DNA of 64,000 nt from the NCBI RefSeq assembly GCF_003315205.1, contig NZ_QNRR01000001.1, forward strand, positions 1 to 64,000. Direction: 5' to 3'. The position numbers and the translations under genes were made by a program. Under the pieces are notes generated by a model. That model had not been told where the DNA came from. It searched no databases and saw only the letters and a program-made list of their open reading frames with translations. The stretch is from Roseimicrobium gellanilyticum. Its GTDB lineage: Bacteria; Verrucomicrobiota; Verrucomicrobiia; Verrucomicrobiales; Verrucomicrobiaceae. Positions 1-11,100 of the stretch are shown here, piece after piece. Positions within the stretch are counted from its first letter, which is position 1; the number at the start of each line of letters is the position of its first letter.

Positions 1-165
1 CGGCCTGACACTGCCTTCCTTCGTTGAGCTTGGCTTCTCATAGCGATGACAAGCGTAACTTCGCCTGCCTTGCTTTTGAAGCACGTCACACTCCAAGACG
101 TAAAGCGCAGAGCTGAGCCGATGTGGATGATTACTGCTCCCTGGGGAGGTCGATTGCGATGTGAC

Positions 166-191
166 AGGCTTCTGGAGAAGCCTTCTACGTT
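166..191. repeat. Short hairpin repeat, copy 1
   Basis: A 26-bp sequence found again, identical, at 45270-45295. It contains a perfect 8-bp inverted repeat (AGGCTTCT, GG spacer, AGAAGCCT) followed by TCTACGTT. Both copies lie a short distance downstream of the stop codon of a minus-strand gene, in the same orientation. This suggests a REP-like extragenic element, possibly with an RNA-end role. There is no T-run, so it is not a classical terminator. Confidence 0.7.
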
Positions 192-218
192 CTCAACCGC
201 CCGTGCTCTTCTGCGCCC

Positions 219-953
219 TCAGTTCGACGTCGGCTCCACCTTCACATCCGTCACGGAGGGAAGGCCGGCGCCCTTGTCCGTGGCAGGCTTCTTGGCGGCA
301 TGAGCAGACTCTTTGCGTGCCTTCCACCATTCAAACACAATCGGCAGGATGGACACCACGATGATGAGGATGATCGTCGCTTCGAAGTTCTTTTTGATGA
401 TGGGAATGTTCCCCAAAAAGAAGCCCGCGAGCGTGAGGCTCACCACCCACACAATCGCACCCATGATGTTGAAATAGGCAAAGGAGGCATACCGCATGCG
501 GCCGATGCCAGCCACGAAGGGAGCGAACGTACGCACGATGGGCACGAAGCGCGCGAGCACGATGGCCTTGCCACCATGCTTTTCATAGAAAGCCTGTGCC
601 TTCAGCAGGTAGTCCTTACGAAGGAAGAGGCCGTTGTCCTTGGTGAACACCGCCGGGCCCATGCGCCGGCCAATGGCGTAGTTCACCGCATCGCCCAGGA
701 TGCCCGCCACGCACATGAGGGGAATCACATACCAGAGGTTCAGTTCATTGCCGATGGCTTCATTCGCAGCTACGGCGCCCACGGCGAAAAGGAGGGAGTC
801 ACCGGGCAGGAAAGGAGTCACGACCAGGCCGGTCTCGCAGAAAATGATGAGGAACAGCAGACCATAGATCCACACGCCATGCTGACGGATGAAGTCCGGC
901 AGGCTCTCATCGAGATGCATGACGAAGTGGAGGAAGTCCTTGATCATTTCCAT
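219..953 (-). CDS. DedA family integral membrane protein
   Basis: A 244-residue polytopic membrane protein of the DedA/SNARE-associated (PF09335) family, whose members act in the inner membrane in lipid-carrier or phospholipid flipping and in maintaining the proton motive force. Hydrophobic segments lie at about 28-48, 50-65, 75-95, 140-175 and 185-208. Family landmarks are visible: acidic E40 and D52 in the first hydrophobic hairpin (CETGLVVTPFLPGDSLLF) and the arginine motif ARFVPIVRTFAPF at about 134-146. Length is normal for the family. The C-terminus is a Lys/Ala-rich tail. The gene stands alone, downstream of the HAD/glycosyltransferase pair on the same strand. Family assignment is firm; the exact substrate cannot be read from sequence. 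Confidence 0.93.
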   Translation of the reverse strand: MEMIKDFLHFVMHLDESLPDFIRQHGVWIYGLLFLIIFCETGLVVTPFLPGDSLLFAVGAVAANEAIGNELNLWYVIPLMCVAGILGDAVNYAIGRRMGPAVFTKDNGLFLRKDYLLKAQAFYEKHGGKAIVLARFVPIVRTFAPFVAGIGRMRYASFAYFNIMGAIVWVVSLTLAGFFLGNIPIIKKNFEATIILIIVVSILPIVFEWWKARKESAHAAKKPATDKGAGLPSVTDVKVEPTSN

Positions 954-1008
954 AGGCGGGGCGGACTCTACACCCTGAGGGAGGGTGGGAAACTGAAAAT
1001 TGCGTCGC

Positions 1009-1611
1009 TCAAACCCTCTGGCTGAAGGCCGTCAGGACGGGCTCAAACTCCTCGTGCCGGTCCGGGTGGTACTGGTGGCACTGAAAGCCCAATTTCCTGC
1101 CCGTCTGGATGTTGTCCGGCAGGTCATCGATGTAGAGCGTGCGCTCTGGCTCCAGGCCGAAGGTCTTGATGGCCTCCTGAAAGATGGGTTCGTGAGGCTT
1201 CATGCACCGGGCCTCATGGGAATAGATGCCCCCTGCAAAAAGCCCGAACACGTCGAATTTCTCAAACAGCCATGTCTTGTGCAGGCCGCTGGTGTTGGAG
1301 AGCAGGTAGAGCGGTACCTGTCCTGTGAGCTGCTTCACCCGCGCGATCATCGGCTCATTCGCCGTGAAGATGTCGCCCCAGATTTCCACGAACTCCGCAC
1401 GCGTCCCGCGGAATCCAATGCGCTTCACGCTTTGTGCGATGAAGTCGTCATCCGCAATGCGTCCGCTCTCCAGGGCATCCTTGAAGGGAGCGAGCAGAGC
1501 CAGCACCTCCTGACTGGTTGCGTCACTCTGCGCGGCGAATTTCTGGGCGGCGTGCGTGAAGTCGAAACGTACCAGCACGTTACCGATGTCGAAGAGCAGG
1601 GCCTGCGGCAT
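1009..1611 (-). CDS. HAD-superfamily phosphatase, YihX-like
   Basis: A 200-residue HAD hydrolase of subclass IA, resembling YihX-type sugar-phosphate phosphatases. Motif I is FDIGNVLVRFD with nucleophile D8; as in YihX-like enzymes the usual second aspartate is replaced by glycine. Motif II is LLSNTSG (Ser105), the motif III lysine is in CMKPHE (about 138), and motif IV is YIDDLPDN (D162-D163). The substrate is probably a small phosphorylated sugar, by family only. The frame is open to a TTG at 1629 that overlaps the glycosyltransferase stop (TTGA). I chose the ATG at 1611 because the family N-terminus begins just before the DxG motif. The gene is probably co-transcribed with the preceding glycosyltransferase. 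Confidence 0.88.
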   Translation of the reverse strand: MPQALLFDIGNVLVRFDFTHAAQKFAAQSDATSQEVLALLAPFKDALESGRIADDDFIAQSVKRIGFRGTRAEFVEIWGDIFTANEPMIARVKQLTGQVPLYLLSNTSGLHKTWLFEKFDVFGLFAGGIYSHEARCMKPHEPIFQEAIKTFGLEPERTLYIDDLPDNIQTGRKLGFQCHQYHPDRHEEFEPVLTAFSQRV

Positions 1612-1625
1612 GTCGTTGCTAAAAT

Positions 1626-2729
1626 TCAAGCGGGTCGGGAATGGTCCAGCACCACATGCGCGATGCGCATGGCCGCGTCCGGCATGCTGTGGGCGAGCAT
1701 GTTCGCTTTCATGCGGCGGGCTTCGGCGCGGTTGTGCTCCAGCATCTTCGCCGCTTCACGGCCTGTCTCCTCGGGAGTGCGCGTGGTCACCCCGCAGCCG
1801 TGGCTGGTGAGCAGTTCCGCATTTCCCTCCTCCTGACCAGGTACTACATAGTCGATGATGGCCGGGCAGGTGGCCGCGAGTGATTCATGCAGGATGGCAC
1901 CCCCTGCCTTGCAAATCACGAAGTCATGCGTCTGCAGCAGCTTGGGAATCTGGTTCGTCCATCCCATGACTTCGATGTCCGCCTTTGGCAGGGAATCAGT
2001 GAAGCTGCGTACCACGTGGTGCAGGCGCGAGGCATGCTTGCCCACCGGCAGCGTCAGCCTCACTCCGGCAGCGACGAGCGGTCGCAGGGATTCGAGCGTT
2101 CTGGCGACGTGAGCTACTCCGGTGGAGGGCAGGTACAGCATGCGCCCGTGGGCGGAAATGCACTCTTCCGGCTTCGGTGGTGTCAGGAAATCCAGGCTGA
2201 CTGGAAAACCGGTGATGTGAACCTTCTCCGGTTCCGCGCCCAGTTTCACTGCACTGTCCTTGGAGGCCTCATCAGCCACGCAGTAGCCATCACTGGGGGC
2301 GATCAGCCACAGGGGATGGATGCTGATGGAGTCCGTGACCACCGTGTACACCGGCGGCACACGGTGCCCCATGGTCTTGATCTGCCCCAGCAGCTTCGAG
2401 TAAATGGGGTAGGTGCAGACGATGGCACGCGGCTGGTGCTTCTTCAGCAGTTCCCCGATGGCATTGCGCAGTCCGGCGGTGATGTCCGGTTTGCTGTCAA
2501 ATTTCATCCCGCCACTGTTCCGGTAGAACCACGCCCATGCCTTTGGAGCACGTGTGATCAGCATCTGGTAGTTCTGCTTCATCAGGGGCGCGAAGACTGG
2601 ATGCGCCTCATCAAAGACATCCACCACCAGGTGTTCTTCCTGGGGAGCGAGACGTTCCAGCGCGTTGCGCACATTGCGCGCCGCCGTGTTGTGTCCGTCG
2701 CCGAAGCCTGCCGTGAGTAGAAGTATCAC
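1626..2729 (-). CDS. Glycosyltransferase, MGDG synthase / UgtP-like (GT28)
   Basis: A 367-residue GT-B glycosyltransferase of the monogalactosyldiacylglycerol synthase / processive diacylglycerol glucosyltransferase type, expected to move a sugar from a UDP-sugar onto a membrane lipid. The N-terminal acceptor domain begins with the glycine-rich LLTAGFGDGHNTAARN, as in MGDG synthases. The C-terminal donor-binding domain shows CKAGGAILHESLAATCPAI and a following Q/E-rich stretch (PGQEEGNAELL), as in MurG/UgtP relatives. No membrane segment is evident, so it is probably peripheral. It overlaps the start region of the HAD phosphatase gene, so the two may be an operon. Acceptor lipid and product are unknown. 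Confidence 0.85.
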   Translation of the reverse strand: MILLLTAGFGDGHNTAARNVRNALERLAPQEEHLVVDVFDEAHPVFAPLMKQNYQMLITRAPKAWAWFYRNSGGMKFDSKPDITAGLRNAIGELLKKHQPRAIVCTYPIYSKLLGQIKTMGHRVPPVYTVVTDSISIHPLWLIAPSDGYCVADEASKDSAVKLGAEPEKVHITGFPVSLDFLTPPKPEECISAHGRMLYLPSTGVAHVARTLESLRPLVAAGVRLTLPVGKHASRLHHVVRSFTDSLPKADIEVMGWTNQIPKLLQTHDFVICKAGGAILHESLAATCPAIIDYVVPGQEEGNAELLTSHGCGVTTRTPEETGREAAKMLEHNRAEARRMKANMLAHSMPDAAMRIAHVVLDHSRPA

Positions 2730-2879
2730 CGTGAGTAAGGGAAATAGCCGTGCCGCAGAAGAGTGCGAAGGAAAAATGACAAATTAGACACGGCTCCCCA
2801 GTCCCTCCCTAAATCGGGATGAATCTTGTCATGAATCGGTTTTGGCTTGTGTCTTCCCGGTCAGAATCTTGAATCAGGC

Positions 2880-3776
2880 ATGGTCATCGGCATCACGGGA
2901 GCATCGGGATTCATTGGCAAGGCGCTGGCCCTCGCGGCGAAGGAGCGCGGGCACAAGGTCGTGGCCTTCACCAGAAAGAAGAACGGTGGCCTGCCCAATT
3001 TCGATGAGACCCGCGTGATTGTACCCACGGGGGATAAACCCGCGCTCGACCCCTCCGGTCTCGATGCCCTTGTGCACCTCGCCGGCGAGAGCGTGTACGG
3101 CTACTGGACTACCGCGAAAAAGCAGCGCATCCGTGACAGCCGTGTGGACCTCACCCGCCGCGTGGTGGATGCGCTCCAGGCTTGCAAAGAGGACGGCCCC
3201 AAGGTCTTCCTCTGCGCCAGTGGCACCGGAGCCTATGGTGACCGGGGCGATGAAATCCTCACCGAGTCTTCCAAGCGCGGCTGGGGATTTCTCGCGGATG
3301 TCTGTGCGGAATGGGAACGTGAAGCTGCCCGTGCGGCCACCTTTGGCACGCGTGTCGTGTATCTGCGCACTGGCATGGTGCTGGGGCAGGGTGGAGGTGC
3401 ATGGCCAGTCCTGCGCCGTGTCTTCAGCCTGCGCTTGGGTTCCCGGCTGGGTGATGGCCGGCAGTGGGTGCCCTGGATTCACCTTGATGATGAGGTGGGC
3501 CTCATCCTCGAGGCCATCGAAAACCTTGGCTACAGCGGCCCGGTGAACCTCGCAGCGCCCAATCCGGTGACGAATGCGGAGATGACCCGTACCATCGCGA
3601 ACCTGCTGAATACCTCCACCTTCATCCCCGTGCCCGGATTCGCCTTGAAGCTGGTGATGGGAGAGTTCGGCAGCGTGGCGCTGGAGAGTGCCCGGGCGAA
3701 GCCTGAGGTAGCCTTGAAGAATGGCTACGAGTTCAAGTACACCGACCTCGAGCACGCTCTCGCCATGTGCGTCTGA
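2880..3776 (+). CDS. TIGR01777 family NAD-binding epimerase-like protein
   Basis: A 298-residue extended SDR protein of the TIGR01777 (YfcH-like) family. The Rossmann motif GITGASGFIGKALA sits at the N-terminus. The middle shows the family signature CASGTGAYGDRGDE, with the tyrosine of the active-site region. The last 50 residues match the DUF1731 C-terminal helix region (VPGFALKLVMGEFGSVALES). Reaction and substrate are not established for this family. The ATG at 2880 was chosen because it places the Rossmann motif at the very N-terminus; an upstream in-frame start at 2847 would add eleven residues with no family counterpart. A foldback repeat begins directly after the stop codon. Confidence 0.9.
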   Translation: MVIGITGASGFIGKALALAAKERGHKVVAFTRKKNGGLPNFDETRVIVPTGDKPALDPSGLDALVHLAGESVYGYWTTAKKQRIRDSRVDLTRRVVDALQACKEDGPKVFLCASGTGAYGDRGDEILTESSKRGWGFLADVCAEWEREAARAATFGTRVVYLRTGMVLGQGGGAWPVLRRVFSLRLGSRLGDGRQWVPWIHLDDEVGLILEAIENLGYSGPVNLAAPNPVTNAEMTRTIANLLNTSTFIPVPGFALKLVMGEFGSVALESARAKPEVALKNGYEFKYTDLEHALAMCV

Positions 3777-3939
3777 GGAAGTAGTCCGCAGAGCCTCGGC
3801 GGCCGCGCGTCTCGTGAGCATACTGCCGGGAGAAGGCAGAGGCGTTGATAAAACGGACCATCCAGGTGCTGTCGTATTCTGGGTATTGCGAATGCGATAC
3901 CAGCACTCACCCACCGCCGAGGCTCGGCGGACTACTTTC
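3777..3939. repeat. Foldback (inverted-repeat) element A
   Basis: The stretch between two convergently placed 26-bp arms, 3777-3802 and 3914-3939, which are inverted copies with two mismatches (core GTAGTCCGC and GAGCCTCGGCGG). The 111 bp between the arms contain a second, smaller near-palindrome around GTATTGCGAATGCGATAC. There is no coding potential. The left arm starts at the base after the stop codon of the preceding gene. The structure looks like a MITE or large REP-type hairpin. No flanking target duplication was identified. Confidence 0.7.
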
Positions 3940-4020
3940 TTCAGGTTGCCCGCATGCACATTTTCGTGTTCGATGGAGCCGTCATCCGCCTGACCCACCC
4001 GTCAGCTTCCTTTCTCCCGC

Positions 4021-4899
4021 ATGTCCGCCGCCCAGACCACCATTGGCCTCGTCTATGATTTCGATCAGACGCTCAGCCCCGGCTACATGACGGATGACGT
4101 CGTTTTCCCGAATTACGGCATCAGCGTCGAGCAGTTCTGGAAGCGTAGCCAGGCACTCGTGGACAAAGAGGGCTACGACAATGAGCTCGCCTACCTGAAG
4201 ACCATGCTGGACCTGCTCACGCCGGACCGGCCTACCAATGCTGAGCTGCGTGCACTGGGTCCGAAGCTGCGCCTCTACCCCGGTCTCCCTGAGATGTTCA
4301 CCGAGCTGGAGGCCCTGCTTGGTCCCGACCATCGGGCTCTGGGCGTGCGCCTGGAGCATTACATCATCAGCTCAGGACTTCGCGAATTACTGGAGGGCAG
4401 TGTGCTCCGTCCGCATGTGAAGGCCGTGTTCGGTTGTGAGTTCGCGCAGGATCGCGAGGGCCGCATCAGCTTCCCGAAGCGCGTCATCGGCCATACCACG
4501 AAGACGCAATTCCTCTTCCGCATCAACAAGGGCATGCTGGAGCCGCATGAGGATGTGAATGATCACATGCCCTCAGACATGCGCCCCATCCCCTTCCAGC
4601 ACATGATCTATCTGGGAGATGGCCCCACGGATGTGCCGTGCTTCACCCTCATGCGCCGGTACGGTGGCAATGCCATCGCTGTCTACAGCCCGGGAGACAA
4701 TACCCGGAAGAGCTTCCGCAAATGCTGGCAGCTCAGCGCGCACGCGGATCGCGTGAAACACATCGCGCCTGCTGATTACCGCGCCGGGAGCCATCTGCGC
4801 CTCATGCTGGAGGAAATGATCTCCGAAATCGCCGATGGCATCGTGCGCCGGAAACGTGCGGAGGTAGACAGCTCCATGGTGAGTGCGCCGGGGTTTTAG
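4021..4899 (+). CDS. HAD-superfamily phosphatase (phosphoserine-phosphatase-like)
   Basis: A 292-residue HAD hydrolase with an early motif I, VYDFDQTLSP (nucleophile D13, acid/base D15), motif II IISSG around residue 118-122, and motif IV YLGDGPTDVPC near 201. The long segment between motifs I and II would form the cap domain. It is longer than ordinary SerB-type phosphatases, so the substrate is unclear. There is no signal peptide, so the protein is cytoplasmic. It starts at the first ATG after foldback element A, from which it is separated by about 80 bp, and probably has its own promoter in that gap. Confidence 0.85.
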   Translation: MSAAQTTIGLVYDFDQTLSPGYMTDDVVFPNYGISVEQFWKRSQALVDKEGYDNELAYLKTMLDLLTPDRPTNAELRALGPKLRLYPGLPEMFTELEALLGPDHRALGVRLEHYIISSGLRELLEGSVLRPHVKAVFGCEFAQDREGRISFPKRVIGHTTKTQFLFRINKGMLEPHEDVNDHMPSDMRPIPFQHMIYLGDGPTDVPCFTLMRRYGGNAIAVYSPGDNTRKSFRKCWQLSAHADRVKHIAPADYRAGSHLRLMLEEMISEIADGIVRRKRAEVDSSMVSAPGF

Positions 4900-5103
4900 A
4901 GCCCTGAGAGCATGCGACCCGTGCATTCAGCAACGCAGCGCCGGCTTTGTTGCAAAATGCGGTCATTCTGAAGCTAAAGCATGCCTCATGAGTTCCTCTT
5001 GCAGTGACAATCAACTTGCGAGAATCCCCCCTTCATATCATCCTGAAGGCTGGGCGTAGCTGGCGTAAGCCGCACGCTTAATCCCCCTTCCTTACAACCC
5101 CCA

Positions 5104-8100
5104 ATGCCAAGCCTTCGCAAGCTGGGCGGCTTCATGTCGCTCGCAGGATCTTTGTTGTTTTCCATAACCAGCGTTTCCACGCTGACGGCGCAGACAAATA
5201 CCTATACCGGCGCTACAAGCGCTTGGAGTGTGGGTACCAATTGGAGCTTGGGCGAGCCAACGGCAGCGCATGATGTGGTGCTTCCAGGCGTTGTTCCTGC
5301 AAGTGGAGGAACGATCACGCTTGCTGCGGGAGAGCTGGCGAACAGCCTTTCGTTTCTGAATTCTTACACGCTCACGGGCGGGAACCTCACGCTCACCACA
5401 GGAAATATCAGCGTGGATCCCACTTTCACTGGGACCATCAGTTCCGTACTGCAGGGTTCCGTGGGGCTTGCCAAGGATGGAAATGGGATCCTCGTGCTTG
5501 GGGGTGCGAATACCTTCACCGGTACGGTGAATATCAATGCCGGTACTCTCTCCATTTCAAACAACAACAACCTTGGGGCCGCCAGCAACGGCATCAATTT
5601 CACGGGAAGTGGCACCCTTGATGTCACTGCCGCAGTGACTGCCGGTCGTGCCATGTTCATCGACGCCGGCATTGTGGGCACGATGAATATCACCACGGGC
5701 GTTGTCTTCCGCATTGATGGGGTGGTCAGCGGAGGGGGCACTCTTTCGAAGAATACTTCCGGGACCCTCGTACTGGGCAATGCGGCGAACACCCTGAGCG
5801 TCATTACCAGTGCCGGTGGGAACCTCCTTCTCGAAAGCAGTGGATCGCTGGGTGATGCCTCCACCACGGTCAACATCAACGGCGGCACGATTGGTGCGGA
5901 TGACAGTGGTATCAATACCTACACGGTAGGGACCTTGAACATCGGCGGGAATGTCCAGTTCGGGATCACGGCCTCAGGATTCACGGGGTCTCAGATCTTC
6001 AGCGGCACGGCGGTGGACTTGGGTGGAGCGGCCCGCACCCTGACCACCGACGAGGACGTGGTTTTCACCGGCATCGTGTCCAATGGCAGCATCGTGAAGG
6101 CGGGTGATGACTTCCTGCAGTTCAATAACAACCAAAACAGTTTCAACGGCCTGACTTTCAGCAACAACTCGTCTGTCTACCTCGGTGGCGATGATGTGCT
6201 TGGTTCAGGCATCATCACTTGGGCGGTGAGTGACGGACGTCTTCGGTCCAATGATGGCACGGCACGCATCCTGACGAACAACCTGGTTCTCAATGCCAAT
6301 GCGATCTTCGGCGCAGCAAGCACCGGCAACCTGACGATTGGAAAGGTTGGTGGCACGGTGGACTTTGGGACAGGCACGCGCACCATCAACGTGGACTCGG
6401 TCACCACCACCTTCCTCAGCGCGGTGGTCAATGGCACGGGCATGAGCAAATCCGGCTCTGGCACGGCCGTGTTCCTTGCGAGCAATACCATCACGGGTAA
6501 CGTCTCGATTGGTACGGGCAACATCACGGTGCGTGGTTCCACGGGCAAGCTGTCCACTGGTACGGGAGTTGTCACCGTGGGTGACAATAACGGCAATGAT
6601 GAAAGCCTCACCATTGGTGATGCCGGAGACTCGCTGAGCGGCACGGTGGATCGTCTGTCGGATGGCACCACCCTCCGCTTCAATGGCAGCACTTCTGCCA
6701 CGTTCAATGGTCCGGGGAATTCCATCACGGAAGTCATCGACGTACTCGATTTCGCCGCCGGCGTGGGCATCCTCACACTCAACCCTGCCGTGGGTGGTGA
6801 AATTCAGCTGAATGTCAACAATGCGACCGCCTCGCTCACCCGGTCCAACAACAACGCGATGGGCGTGATTCGTGGCACGGGACTCGGCCAGACAGGAGCG
6901 AACAGTACGCGTGTGATCTTCGCGGTCGCTCCGACCATGCTCGGCTTGGGAGGTACGGGAGCCAACACGAGCATCATCCCGTACTTGATTGGCGGTGACA
7001 GCACGACTGATGCTCCGGACACCTTCCTGACCTACGACGCTGTGAATGGAGTCAAGCCCCTGGCGGACTCGGACTACAGTGCCACGGTGACGGGCAGCCA
7101 TGGCCAGAACGTCAGCGTGGGCGCCCTTGCAGAAACCATCACCGGAGATGCGTCCATCAACGCCCTGCGGTTGACGGCTGGAGGCTCGATTGCCATGAAT
7201 GCTGGAGCCGATGTGGTGCTTCGTAGTGGCGCGCTCTTGTCGACGACGACCACGACCATCAGCGGACCTGGCACCCTGACCCTGGGTGAGTCTCTGGTGA
7301 ATGGCACAGGACAGGGACGTCAGGGGGTGATTTTCGCCTCTGCAAATGCGACACCCATTCTCCTCACCATCAATGCCAACGTTGGTACTGCGGGTGGTTT
7401 GATCGTGGGAGACGCTGGGAGCACGGGCCACACCATCGTGCTGGGTGGAGACAACAAGATCATTGGCGGCATTGTCCTGAACGGTGGTACCCTCCGGGCA
7501 GGCAGCGCAGGAGCGCTGAATGACAACTACTTCAACGACCTGGTTCTGCGTGCCGGCAACAGCACCACGGGTGGAGCGCTTTCGACAACCCTTCAGGTGT
7601 TCGGCAACAACATCTCCGTCATCTTTGGGGGCAACGATCGTCTTCAGGGAAGCACCCGTATCCAGAACGGAGCTGCGACCGCCGGTACCATCACCATCCT
7701 GGCCAATGTGGGCAACAGCGATGGCAATGACGGGGTGCTCGAAAATGGAAGCGGTGGCGGGGTGCTGAACGTGGCGAAGCGTGGCGCCTTCCGCGTGCAA
7801 CTGGAGTCGAACAATTCCTACACCGGCAGTACCGAGATATTCTCGGGCGAGCTTCGCGTGACGGGCTCTGGAGGGCGACTCAGTGGCACCACTTCGCTCA
7901 ACATCCGTGGCGGCGGTAGCTTCTATACTTATAAGCAAAGCGACCAGAACGTGGATCGCGTCAACGATGGCGCTGCGGTGAACATGCACCAAGGCAGCTT
8001 CCTGGTGGACCAGAATCAAAGCGCATTCAACCTGGCAGAGACCTTGGGGGCGCTGAACATCCTCAACGGGGATAACACCATCCAGGTGGAAGCCTCTGTA

Positions 8101-11100
8101 GCGGCACAAACTTCGACGCTGACGTTTGCTTCGCTCAATGTTTCCTCGGGGGCCGTTGTGAACTTTACCAACGCTGCCCTGGCTGGTGACATCGGCATTG
8201 GTGAGGCGGACGACAACCGTGTGATCTTCACTGCGGACCCGGCGGTCACACTGGGCGGGATTATGGGTGGTAACGTCTACCACACGAAGAACTTCAACAC
8301 CGGTACCACGCAGGACGTGGTGAACTTTGCCGGCTACGACATCGACACGGACGGCACCGGCACCGCCGATGTGGAGACAGGCGTGTATGCCTTTGCCGCC
8401 TATAATACAGGCGAGGAAAACACGTGGACCAGCACCACGGTGGCCAACCCAACTGCGGATGTGACGCTCACGGCAAGCCGGACCATCGAGGCCATTCGTC
8501 TCGGCGGTGGCATTGATATCACCATGAGCGCAGGACAGGTGCTCAACCTCACGACCGGTGGCCTGATCCACAATGGCACTGACAGCTCGATCTCCGGAGG
8601 CACACTCACGGCGGGTGGCTCTGCCGATGGCGAACTTTTCATCCGTACCGAGGACAACCTGAACACCACCACTCTCACGATTTCATCGGTCATTGCGGAC
8701 AATGGAAGCGGCTCTGTGTCCCTTACAAAGACGGGTCCGGATAATCTGGTGCTCTCCGGGGCGAATACCTATACTGGACGTACCACCCTTTCCGGCGGCA
8801 CAGTGAGCTTCACCGCGGACAGCGCATTCGGAACGGCTCCCACTTCCGCCACCGCCGGTCACCTGAGGTTGTACGGAGTGACGCTGGCGCAAACGGCCGA
8901 CACAGGAACCATCACGATCGACGGAAACCGTGGGCTGGAGCTTGGAGGCACCACGAACATCATCAGTACTGCTGCGGGTTCAAACCTGGTGTACAACACC
9001 ATGGGCATCACCAGCAATGGTGACGCCAGCCTCACACTTCAGGGCGACATTGACATGGCCATCGGTGGCAACACCACGATTGGTGGCAGTTTCACCATTC
9101 AGGACGGCGGTTCGGTCATTTCTCTGGGCGGCACGACCAATTCGATTGGCGGCAGCCTTATCGTAGGTCAGGCGCAGGGCACAACCACGTTCAACTATGG
9201 AGTGGCGGGAGGTACTCTGATCGTGGGAGCGAACAGCCCGAACACGTCGGTGCTTGAAGTGGGCACCCGCACCTCCGGCACGCTTAACACAAGCACTGGC
9301 ATCCTGAACCTTGCAGGGTCCGATACCTTCATCGCCAATGTGGATCGTGTGCGCATTGGTGTGCTGACAGTGGATATCTTTCCAGACGCCGGTACCCGGG
9401 GTGTGGTGACATTTGGTACCAACGCGCATATCACGGCGGGTACTGAAGTGATCATGAGCGACAGCCAGAATGACGGGCTTCAGGGAACGCCCAGTACCAT
9501 GACCTTCGGCAACGGTACGAGCAGCCTGACTTCACGGACCATCACCGTCGGTGCGCGCAAGGGGAATGCGACGATCTCCATCGCTGCAGGTGGCACCTTG
9601 AACCTGGGTGGCTTTGGAGAGCGCATGCTGGATCTCTTTATCGCGCGTCAACTCGCCACACAGACCGGCGTCACGAACAGCGGCACGCTGGACTTCTCCC
9701 AGGGCACTTTAATCGCCAGCATTGACGAGTTCGTCATCGCCGACAAATCCGGCCCCACCAGTGTGGCCGGCAGTGGTGGGGCGGGTGGTGCCACAGGTAC
9801 AGTCACCTTGGGCAACAGCGCTCATAACGTGGTCGCCAATTCGCTTACCATGGCCCGCATCACGCAGGCTGCCTCGGGGGCTTTGGCTCAAGCAACGTAT
9901 AACCAGGGTGGCGGCTCGACCATCATCCTGGGCAACATCCTCCTTGGTTCGCATGACGATGCGGCCAATGGCGCTGCCCGCGGCACGCTGAATATCACGG
10001 GTGGAGTCTTCACTGTGGGTGGGAACATTTTCAAGGCCGGCGCCGCCCGCAGTTCTGCCGTCATCATTGTGAATGGAGGCACACTCGACTTGCAGAACCA
10101 GGCTCATGGAGACACCACAGCGGGCACCTTCACTGGCAGCCAGCTGATCTTCCGCGCGGGCTCGATTGTCGATGGGGCATCTGTCACTCTCGATGGTGTG
10201 CGTGTGACTACCGCCACGGACGTGGGCAGCCATGAGGACGCGTTGATCCTGCGAGATGTGACGCTGGATGTGGATGTCTTCCTCACCAATGCCACCGCAG
10301 GCCTGGGGGGCATTCTCTATGAAGCCAATGGAAACGGCGCTGGCGGTATCATCAACGGGGATGTCGATTTGGGTACCGTGAGCCGTGACATCAATGTTGG
10401 AAACAGCACGGGAGCCAACGCAGACCTTACGATGGCCGGTCGCATCACCAACAGCGGCTCCATCAACAAGCAAGGCACCGGTACCTTGGTGCTCTCGAAC
10501 GGAACCAACAACTACCAGGGCACCACCACCGTGAGCGCGGGGGTCCTGCAGGTGGGCCTCGCAGGTGTGGGCACCACGGGCACCGGGACCACGACCGTCA
10601 CCACCACGGGCACTCTGGCGGGCACCGGCACAGTCACTGGTTCGGCGGCAACGCATGTGATTCAGGGTACGCTGCGTCCGGGTGACTTGAGCGGGGCTGG
10701 CATCGGCAATCTGAAGTTCGAAGGCAACCTCACGTTGGAAAGCACGGCGACCTCCTTCTTCCAGCTCGGCAGCCCAACGACCCCGGGCACTACCTACGAC
10801 CGTATCACCGGCCTGAGCGCCAATGACACGATCATCGTGGACGGCACCATCAGTGCCGCAGAACTGAACGACAGCTTCTTTGGCGGCTACACGGGAGGAG
10901 CAGGGGATACCTGGCAGCTTCTCATGGACTGGACGACGATCAACCTCGCCGGCTTCAACGTGGGTACCAACCTGCGCACAGGCGCGGATGGCGTGAATGA
11001 GGGGGACCTGGACTTGCCGACCTTGAGTGCAGGCCTGTTCTGGGATGTCAGCAACTTCGGCAACAATGGGACGGTCAGCATTGTGCCGGAACCCGGGCGT

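Noticed and set aside
6205-8571. 788-residue open frame on the minus strand
   Set aside because: It runs antisense to the giant beta-repeat gene, has Arg/His/Val-biased composition and no domain or signal; a shadow of codon bias in the sense gene.
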